Shown here: piece by piece, positions 58,565 to 64,000 of the stretch
Position numbering within the stretch: the first letter of the stretch is position 1
Layout of the letters: each line of letters starts with the position of its first letter
NCBI GenBank assembly: GCA_001563305.1
Contig: CP013703.1
Span: 186,001 to 250,000, forward strand
DNA length: 64,000 bases
DNA from: a methanogenic archaeon mixed culture ISO4-G1
Lineage (GTDB): Archaea > Thermoplasmatota > Thermoplasmata > Methanomassiliicoccales > Methanomethylophilaceae
Reading direction: 5' to 3'
Program-made: the position numbers and the translations under genes
The notes under the pieces: model-generated
Told to the model about the DNA's origin: nothing
What the model saw: only the letters and a program-made list of their open reading frames with translations
Databases searched by the model: none

Positions 58565-59899
58565 TCAGTTCTCCCAGGGGTATCTGGGATCCAGGAGCTG
58601 CGTCAGGAGGCCGAGGTCGATGGCGGACATCGTCTGGAAGTGGTCGTAGACCATCTTGGTGTCGGGGTCGACGTTCTTGCCGATCCCGGAGATGCCCGCC
58701 TCCTTCTCGAGGAACTCCGCCGCAGTGCGGATAGGCCTCACGGATTCGACGTACCAGTAGCCGTCCTTCTGGAACGGTTCCCCGTAAGGGTTGCCCTTCC
58801 AGTACTCCAGGAAGTTCTCGGACGCCTGCTTCACCCTCGTCGGGGGGCCCCTGTGCTTGTGCGTCTCGGAAAGGACGTCCTTCTCGAGCTCGAATGCTAC
58901 GGTCATCGTGAGGTCGGTCATCATGTGCTCGGCGTTCAGCACGTTGAAGTCGAACTCGCCGAACTTCTTGACCAACCCGTACTGTGTCCTCCAGAGCTGT
59001 GCCTGGAGATTGTCCTCGTTGACGTCCGGCCTGTCGAAGGATATGGCGGCGAGCCTGCTCCTCTTCTTGGCGCAGATCCACTCCAGTTCCTCGGGCGTCA
59101 GGGGCGTCCTCGGCCTCGGGAAGAAGAACCTCTCGTTGGGTTCGGAGAGGTATTCCGAAGCGGCTTTGCGCAACAGTGCCAGCGTATCCTTGTGAACGGA
59201 TGACGATGCGTTCCTGTTCCTGTCGACGGGATCGTAGATCACGAGGGCCGATTTGAAGTGAGGGCCCTTCTCCTCGATGACTATCTCCTCGCCGTCCTTC
59301 CATCCGACGGCGGCCTCGAGGACCTTCCTGAACGTGCCGTATTTCACCACGAGGATCTCGCAGAGGTATCCGGAGAATCCTCTGGAGTCCTGCTCGGCAC
59401 CGTATGCCCCGATCCCTTTCATGAATCTCTTCAGCAGGCGCACCTGGTCCTTGCCTTCCTCATCCAGATGCGAGTTTATGTATTCCGTGTGGAACGGCGT
59501 GCGGTCCACGGCGGTCTTGATGTGCTCCGGCGATGAGAGGCGGTAGCATGGGACCATGTCGACCTCGATCCCTTCGAAATATCCTGTCGTGTACGGGTGC
59601 TCGGAATAGACCAGCTCCCCGCCGATGATGTCCTTCCCGGCCTGGAGGCCGATCCTGACCATGTCCTCCCGGGATATGTCCTCGGGGAACAGCATGAACA
59701 GGTCGAAGTCCTGGTCGGTGAGATATGTGCCCTTGGCGTAGGACCCGGCGAGCCTGACATCCACGTCCAGACCCTTCTCCGAGAAGTAGTCCCTTACCGT
59801 TTTCAGGAGCCTGTCGGCCACGCCGTCGATGAAGGCAATCTCCTCCTTGGTGGGGACGATCTCGCCGAGAACAGACAGTTCGACCAGCTCAGCATCCAT
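58565..59899 (-). CDS. cca: CCA tRNA nucleotidyltransferase (class I, archaeal)
   Basis: The 444-residue enzyme adds CCA to tRNA 3' ends. The archaeal class I layout is clear: nucleotidyltransferase motif RLAGSYAKGTYLTDQDFD with its two Asp residues, YFEGIEVDMVPCYRLSSP, then VRLLKRFMKGIGAYG and a tail domain with RFFFPRPRTPLTPEEL. ATG 59899 gives MDAELVELSVLGEIVP; the much longer upstream frame is a shadow of the ABC permease gene. Fits the tRNA-Pro genes here that lack CCA. Confidence 0.93.
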   Translation of the reverse strand: MDAELVELSVLGEIVPTKEEIAFIDGVADRLLKTVRDYFSEKGLDVDVRLAGSYAKGTYLTDQDFDLFMLFPEDISREDMVRIGLQAGKDIIGGELVYSEHPYTTGYFEGIEVDMVPCYRLSSPEHIKTAVDRTPFHTEYINSHLDEEGKDQVRLLKRFMKGIGAYGAEQDSRGFSGYLCEILVVKYGTFRKVLEAAVGWKDGEEIVIEEKGPHFKSALVIYDPVDRNRNASSSVHKDTLALLRKAASEYLSEPNERFFFPRPRTPLTPEELEWICAKKRSRLAAISFDRPDVNEDNLQAQLWRTQYGLVKKFGEFDFNVLNAEHMMTDLTMTVAFELEKDVLSETHKHRGPPTRVKQASENFLEYWKGNPYGEPFQKDGYWYVESVRPIRTAAEFLEKEAGISGIGKNVDPDTKMVYDHFQTMSAIDLGLLTQLLDPRYPWEN

Positions 59900-59979
59900 G
59901 GTGGTACCTGTACGTACTCGATGGCGATACGTATTAAAAAAATCGTCCCGGAAGGAGGACCCTCCGGGACTGGATGGTT

Positions 59980-60996
59980 TCAGAACTCCCTTCTCACGAA
60001 CCTTATCCAAGCGATGAAGTATCCGACGAGGCCCCACACGAGGAGAACGAGGATCTCCTTGGCGATGTCGGGGTTCTCGATGGGTGCCAGGATGGAGGCG
60101 TTGCACATCGCCTTGAGGACGGCGACCATGCCGGGAAGGTATTCGGAAGGTACGTTGCTCATGAACCCGGATACGGTCAGCATCGCCGTCTGGACATTCA
60201 CATCCAGACTCCAGAACTCCGGTGTCTGTATGAAGGCGTTGATCGCATCCACGGATGCGCGCACCTGCTCGTCGGTGAACCCTCCGAGGATCTCCGCCGC
60301 GCTGGCCACGACCTCGCGGAATGAGTCTATCGTCTTGTTCGTCTGCTCTACGTATTCGGGGACGCAGGTGATGATGGTGTCGCCGGCCTTGTCCAGCATG
60401 TACCAGGTCTCGCCGTCGATCATCGAGCTGACGATCGGGATGACCACAAGGAGGACGAGCAGCGAGATGATGGTGCACACGCTGCCCTTCTTGAAGAACG
60501 CGCTGATGACGAACGCTATCCCCGACGCGGCGAAGGCGTACAGGACTGCCATGAGGAACGATGTCGCCATGTGTTCCGAGACGGATCCCACATGGATGAG
60601 GGACACGGCTGAGACCAGCACGTAGTATACTAGGATGATCATCGCTTCAATCAGAAGGCATGACAGGATCTTTCCGAGCAGGATTGTGGTGCGCCTCACC
60701 GGTCTCGTGAATAGGATGAGCGCGGTCCTCTCCTCGAACTCCGACACGATGGCGATCGAGGACAGCAATGCCACGACCAGCAGGATGATGACTGTCATCG
60801 TCGTCATGTATGTGGTCAAGATATCGCTGGTCGTCTTGATGTTGTCCCATCCGCCCGACACGATGGTCTGCATCAGGGTGATAAGCGCGAACACGATGAG
60901 GACTATGGCCAGGCTCACCAGGAACTTCTTGCCGCGCATCGATTTGATCATCTCGTTTTTTGCGACGACCCAGATCTGAGAAATGTCGTTCATCAT
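59980..60996 (-). CDS. ABC transporter permease (ABC-2 type)
   Basis: The 338-residue protein has an N-terminal amphipathic region and a first helix (LVSLAIVLIVFALITLMQTI). A long extracytoplasmic loop (between helices five and six, about residues 205-310, FREVVASAAEILGGF) and about six helices in all follow. The pattern 'SEFEERTALILFTRPVRR' is typical of ABC-2/natriuretic (NatB/YhaP-like) permeases. It overlaps the ATPase gene by four bases (ATGA), and the pair forms an exporter. Substrate unknown. Confidence 0.85.
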   Translation of the reverse strand: MMNDISQIWVVAKNEMIKSMRGKKFLVSLAIVLIVFALITLMQTIVSGGWDNIKTTSDILTTYMTTMTVIILLVVALLSSIAIVSEFEERTALILFTRPVRRTTILLGKILSCLLIEAMIILVYYVLVSAVSLIHVGSVSEHMATSFLMAVLYAFAASGIAFVISAFFKKGSVCTIISLLVLLVVIPIVSSMIDGETWYMLDKAGDTIITCVPEYVEQTNKTIDSFREVVASAAEILGGFTDEQVRASVDAINAFIQTPEFWSLDVNVQTAMLTVSGFMSNVPSEYLPGMVAVLKAMCNASILAPIENPDIAKEILVLLVWGLVGYFIAWIRFVRREF

Positions 60997-61931
60997 CTCG
61001 ACTCCTTGATGAGGTCCAGATAGGTCTCCTCGAGGGCATCCTCCTCGACCAATCCGTAGCATTGGATGTTCATGTCCGCCAGTTCCTTGTAGAGCTTGGC
61101 CCTGAGCGACGCGTCGGAGTCCATGGATACGACGATGTCGTTGCCCTGGCGGTAGGCGGTTATGACATAGTCCAGATCGTCGATCTGCTGGATGGCCTCG
61201 TCGGTCGGCATTCCGTCGACCTTGGCCACGAAGTTCCTCGTCCCGTTGTGGGATTCGAACGCCGAGATGTCGTCGTCCTTCAGGAGCGTTCCGTGGTTGA
61301 TGAAAGCGATCCTGTCGCAGAGGTCCTGGACCTCAGGCAGTATGTGCGAGCTCATCACGATGGTGAGGTCGTTGGAGTCGTTCCTCAGGTTCTTGAGGAC
61401 CTCCCTGATCTCCGCCATCCCCCTCGGGTCCAATCCGGAGGTGGGCTCGTCGAGGATGATGATCTTCGGGTCGTTGAGGAGCGACTGTCCCAGCGCGATT
61501 CTCTGCCTCATTCCCTTGGAGAACGTCCCGAGCCTCTTGTCGGCCCAGTCGGTCATCTTGACCTTCTCGAGGATGCTCTCGGTCTCTGCCGCGATCTGCT
61601 CCTTCCTCATGCCTATGAGCTCCCCCACGTATCTGAACGTCTCCCTGGGGGTCAGATAGGGGTAGAACTCGGGAGTCTCGATGACCGTCCCGACGTCCGT
61701 GAGCGCACCCTTGGGGTTCTTGGTCACGTCCACGCCGTTGAGGTAGGCTTCCCCGGATGTGGCGTTGATGAGGTGCGTGAGGATCTTCAGGGTGGTGCTC
61801 TTTCCGGCACCGTTCGGTCCAAGGAGCCCCGTGAAGCTGTTCTTCTTGATGGTCAGGTTCAGGTCGTTGACGGCGACGAACTTGCCGTACTCCTTCCTGA
61901 GATCGACTATCTCGATGGGGTTCTCTCTCAT
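60993..61931 (-). CDS. ABC transporter ATP-binding protein
   Basis: The 312-residue ATPase is complete: Walker A GLLGPNGAGKSTTLKILTH, Q-loop region VGTVIETPEFYPYLT, signature RLGTFSKGMRQRIALGQSL, Walker B IIILDEPTSGLDP and the H-loop MSSHILPEVQDLCD. A C-terminal extension of about 90 residues follows (YVITAYRQGNDIVVSMD). ATG 61931 is chosen; the extension to 62015 is unsupported. It encodes the upstream subunit of the two-gene exporter operon. Confidence 0.92.
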   Translation of the reverse strand: MRENPIEIVDLRKEYGKFVAVNDLNLTIKKNSFTGLLGPNGAGKSTTLKILTHLINATSGEAYLNGVDVTKNPKGALTDVGTVIETPEFYPYLTPRETFRYVGELIGMRKEQIAAETESILEKVKMTDWADKRLGTFSKGMRQRIALGQSLLNDPKIIILDEPTSGLDPRGMAEIREVLKNLRNDSNDLTIVMSSHILPEVQDLCDRIAFINHGTLLKDDDISAFESHNGTRNFVAKVDGMPTDEAIQQIDDLDYVITAYRQGNDIVVSMDSDASLRAKLYKELADMNIQCYGLVEEDALEETYLDLIKESR

Positions 61932-62104
61932 TTGTCTCACTTTCCTATCGGCCGTACCTACGGTACGCCGGATCTCTGAGCACGTCAACGTGCGGTCCGA
62001 TATAGACGTTTTCACGCCGTATTCAATCCGTCCGTAACAACGTTAGGCACCCAGTCGCGATAGTTTATTATGGACCAGCACGATGCCCCGAGTAGGTTAT
62101 CATC
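61932..62104. other. Divergent gap between ABC exporter and GAPDH gene
   Basis: The 173-base gap holds a TATA-like AGTTTATTATGG near 62060-62071, suited to the GAPDH gene. GC-rich sequence follows on the exporter side. Nothing else is recognised. Confidence 0.4.
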
Positions 62105-63121
62105 ATGGCGAAGATCAGGGTCGGAGTCAACGGTTTCGGAACCATCGGAAAGAGGGTCGCAACGGCTGTTGCGGCGCAGGACGACATGGAATTGGTTGGG
62201 GTCACAAAGACCAGACCTTCGTTCGAGGCGAGATCCGCCATCGAGAAGGGATACGGTCTGTACGTCCCCGCGGAGAGCGTCCAGGCATTCAAGGATGCCG
62301 GCATCGAGGTCAGCGGAACCATAGATGACCTGCTCAAGAAGGTCGACATCGTCGTGGACTGCACCCCCGGTAACGTGGGCGAGGAGTACAAGGCGAAGTA
62401 CCAGGCCGCAGGCGTCAAGGCAATCTTCCAGGGAGGAGAGGACCACGCGCTCACAGGCATATCCTTCAATTCCACAGCGAACTACTCCGAGTCCTGGGGA
62501 GCTCAGCTCTCCCGTGTGGTGTCATGCAACACGACCGGACTCCTGAGGACCCTGAACCCGCTGGACAAGAAGTTCAAGATCAAGAACGCCTTCGTCACCA
62601 TCGTAAGGCGTGCGGCCGACCCCGGCGACGCGAAGACCGGACCCATCAACGCACTCGAGCCTTCGGTCAAGCTCCCGACCCACCACGGACCGGATGTCCA
62701 GAGCATCATGCCCTGGCTGAACATCAGCACCATGGCGGTCAAGGCATCCACTACCCTCATGCACCTGCACACGGTGGTCGTACAGCTCTCCACCGAGGTC
62801 AAGACAGAGGATGTCCTGGAGGTATTAAGGAACGCACCCCGCGTCAGGCTGGTCAAGAGCAAGGACGGCATCAAGAGCACCGCCAACATCATGGAGCTGG
62901 CGAGGGAGCTCGGGCGCGACAGGTCAGACATGTACGAGATCGTGGTGTGGGAGGACGGCGTCAAGGTCGTCGGTAACACACTGTACTACTACCAGGCGGT
63001 CCACCAGGAATCCGATGTGATCCCCGAGAACGTGGACTGCATCAGGTCCATGTGCAAGCTCGAGCAGGACGCGGCAGCATCCCAGGCCAAGACGAACAAG
63101 GCGATGGGAATCCTTCACTGA
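62105..63121 (+). CDS. gap: Glyceraldehyde-3-phosphate dehydrogenase, archaeal type II
   Basis: The 338-residue enzyme has the NAD(P) motif VGVNGFGTIGKRVATAV, VDCTPGNVGEEYKAKYQAAG, the catalytic Cys in VSCNTTGLLRTL (about residue 140) and the His-containing PTHHGPDVQSIMPWLNI. It matches archaeal type II GAPDH rather than bacterial type I in length and motif spelling. It precedes pgk by ten bases, so the two glycolytic/gluconeogenic genes form an operon. Confidence 0.95.
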   Translation: MAKIRVGVNGFGTIGKRVATAVAAQDDMELVGVTKTRPSFEARSAIEKGYGLYVPAESVQAFKDAGIEVSGTIDDLLKKVDIVVDCTPGNVGEEYKAKYQAAGVKAIFQGGEDHALTGISFNSTANYSESWGAQLSRVVSCNTTGLLRTLNPLDKKFKIKNAFVTIVRRAADPGDAKTGPINALEPSVKLPTHHGPDVQSIMPWLNISTMAVKASTTLMHLHTVVVQLSTEVKTEDVLEVLRNAPRVRLVKSKDGIKSTANIMELARELGRDRSDMYEIVVWEDGVKVVGNTLYYYQAVHQESDVIPENVDCIRSMCKLEQDAAASQAKTNKAMGILH

Positions 63122-63131
63122 AGGTCGGAAG

Positions 63132-64000
63132 ATGTCCAAGGACTTCAACACGCTCGAGGATTTCAACTACAGGGACAAGACCGTCCTCCTGAGGGTGGAC
63201 ATCAACTGTCCCCTCGACAAGCAGACCCTGAAGATCGTCAACGATTCGAGGATCAGGAGGGTCGTCCCCACCATCAGGGAACTGATGGGGAAGAAGGCCA
63301 AGCTGGTCATCCTGGCACATCAGAGCAGGAAGGACAAGTGGGACTTCATCAACCTCGAACAGCACGCGGAGCACCTCTCCAAGCATCTCAACGCCGCTGT
63401 CAAGTACGTCGACGATGTGCTCGGGGACGAGGCCGTGAAGGCGATCAAGGCGCTCCAGCCGGGAGAGGTCCTTCTCCTCGGCAACGTCAGGGCGATCGAC
63501 AGCGAGACCGCCAAGGGCGACATGCAGATGCATTCCCAGGGAGAGATCGTCCAGAAGCTTGCGCCGCTCATCGATTACTACGTCTGCGATGCGTTCGGAG
63601 CATCCCACAGGTCGCAGTGCTCCCTGGTCGGATTCCCCGCCAGGATCCCTTCCGCATCCGGAAGGCTCATGGCCAAGGAGATGTCCGCGCTGAAGTCAAT
63701 CTTCGAGAACCCCCGCCGGCCCTCGGTGTTCATACTGGGAGGGGCCAAGTTCGGGGACGTGTCCATCATGATTGACAGGGTGCTCGGCAACAACACCGCC
63801 GACACCGTCATACTCACGGGTCTCGCAGGCAACGCGTTCCTCCTCGCGAGGGGCGTCGACATCGGTGAGGCCAGTTCTCAGATCCTGTCGGAGGAGCTCA
63901 CACCCGAGAACCTCCAGGCCGCCAAGGATGTGATGTCCAAGTACGGACAGAGGATCCTCCTCCCCGTGGACGTCGCGGTCGAAAGGGACGGCAAGCGCGT
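63132..64000 (+). CDS. pgk: Phosphoglycerate kinase (3' end outside window)
   Basis: The gene begins ATG at 63132 (MSKDFNTLEDFNYRDKTVLL), ten bases after gap, and is open to the window end (289 codons). Family motifs are VLLRVDINCPLD, NDSRIRRVVPTIRELM, DYYVCDAFGASHRSQCSLVGF and VFILGGAKFGDVSIMI. The archaeal pattern 'LLENVR' reads LLLGNVRAIDSE. The ATP-binding C-terminal end is cut off, so completeness cannot be judged. Confidence 0.93.
   Translation, partial: MSKDFNTLEDFNYRDKTVLLRVDINCPLDKQTLKIVNDSRIRRVVPTIRELMGKKAKLVILAHQSRKDKWDFINLEQHAEHLSKHLNAAVKYVDDVLGDEAVKAIKALQPGEVLLLGNVRAIDSETAKGDMQMHSQGEIVQKLAPLIDYYVCDAFGASHRSQCSLVGFPARIPSASGRLMAKEMSALKSIFENPRRPSVFILGGAKFGDVSIMIDRVLGNNTADTVILTGLAGNAFLLARGVDIGEASSQILSEELTPENLQAAKDVMSKYGQRILLPVDVAVERDGKR

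Noticed and set aside
1-64000. CRISPR array, insertion sequence or prophage
   Set aside because: I saw no regularly spaced repeats, no transposase, no integrase and no phage structural gene.

Overview
The window is a stretch of archaeal chromosome, most likely from a methanogen of the order Methanomassiliicoccales (Thermoplasmata). Archaeal markers include geranylgeranylglyceryl phosphate synthase, RadA, archaeal tRNA genes partly lacking encoded CCA together with a class I (archaeal) CCA-adding enzyme, type II GAPDH, the L18e-L13-S9-RpoN operon and TATA-box promoters. Two otherwise intact genes (an A24 prepilin-type peptidase and a DadD-type deaminase) are each interrupted by one in-frame TAG. 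None of the roughly 65 intact genes whose stop I checked ends in TAG; all use TGA (most) or TAA. That is the pattern of a pyrrolysine-decoding organism. The full cobalamin corrin-ring gene set and an HdrD-like protein fit a corrinoid-dependent methylotrophic methanogen.

Layout. 1-4.9 kb: tRNA-Val, an aldehyde dehydrogenase homologue without its catalytic cysteine, and a leftward four-gene operon (ACT-domain protein, CdhD-like barrel, CdhE-like barrel, radical-SAM-activase-like protein without a cluster motif). 4.9-11.8 kb: small conserved proteins, tRNA-Leu, an ABC-class ATPase, GGGP synthase, a small membrane protein, TrmG10 and RadA. 11.9-17.9 kb: a leftward lysine operon headed by an Lrp regulator (lrp-dapA-lysC-lysA-dapF-dapL). 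18-23.3 kb: MscS channel, Pyl-containing peptidase, AmrS radical SAM enzyme, ThiL and an orphan protein. 23.3-29 kb: LarA/HdrD-like/dihydropteroate synthase operon, a Zn-ribbon membrane protein, a ubiquitin-like/JAB-like pair, HxlB and a TIM-barrel epimerase-like protein. 29-38.3 kb: divergent cobalamin clusters, cbiL-F-H-C-K leftward and cbiD-G-(JET fusion)-A rightward. Together they cover every step from sirohydrochlorin to cobyrinic acid a,c-diamide.

38.3-44.4 kb: a pair of small membrane proteins, the ribosomal protein/RpoN operon, tRNA-Pro(GGG), a decayed Fic toxin with an intact VbhA-like antitoxin, a CPA2 antiporter and a small membrane protein. 44.5-53.3 kb: an orphan, a secreted transglutaminase-like protein, an MBL-fold hydrolase, the Pyl-containing deaminase, a second CPA2 antiporter, a ferredoxin-like protein, a flavodoxin and a HerA/DUF853 ATPase. 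53.3-64 kb: a corrinoid-binding protein co-transcribed with a zinc-ribbon SPFH protein, a coiled-coil protein, a divergent CobS-like protein, two membrane proteins, tRNA-Pro(TGG), the CCA enzyme, an ABC exporter, and gapdh followed by pgk, which runs off the end.

The most unusual items are the corrinoid-protein-like barrel operon at 1.9-4.9 kb, the two amber-containing non-methyltransferase genes, the corrinoid/SPFH operon, the degenerate JAB/ubiquitin-like pair, the RadA Walker A substitution, and a 12-base motif (TCTGGCACATCG) found in several intergenic regions. All family calls come from reading motifs by eye; no database search was run.
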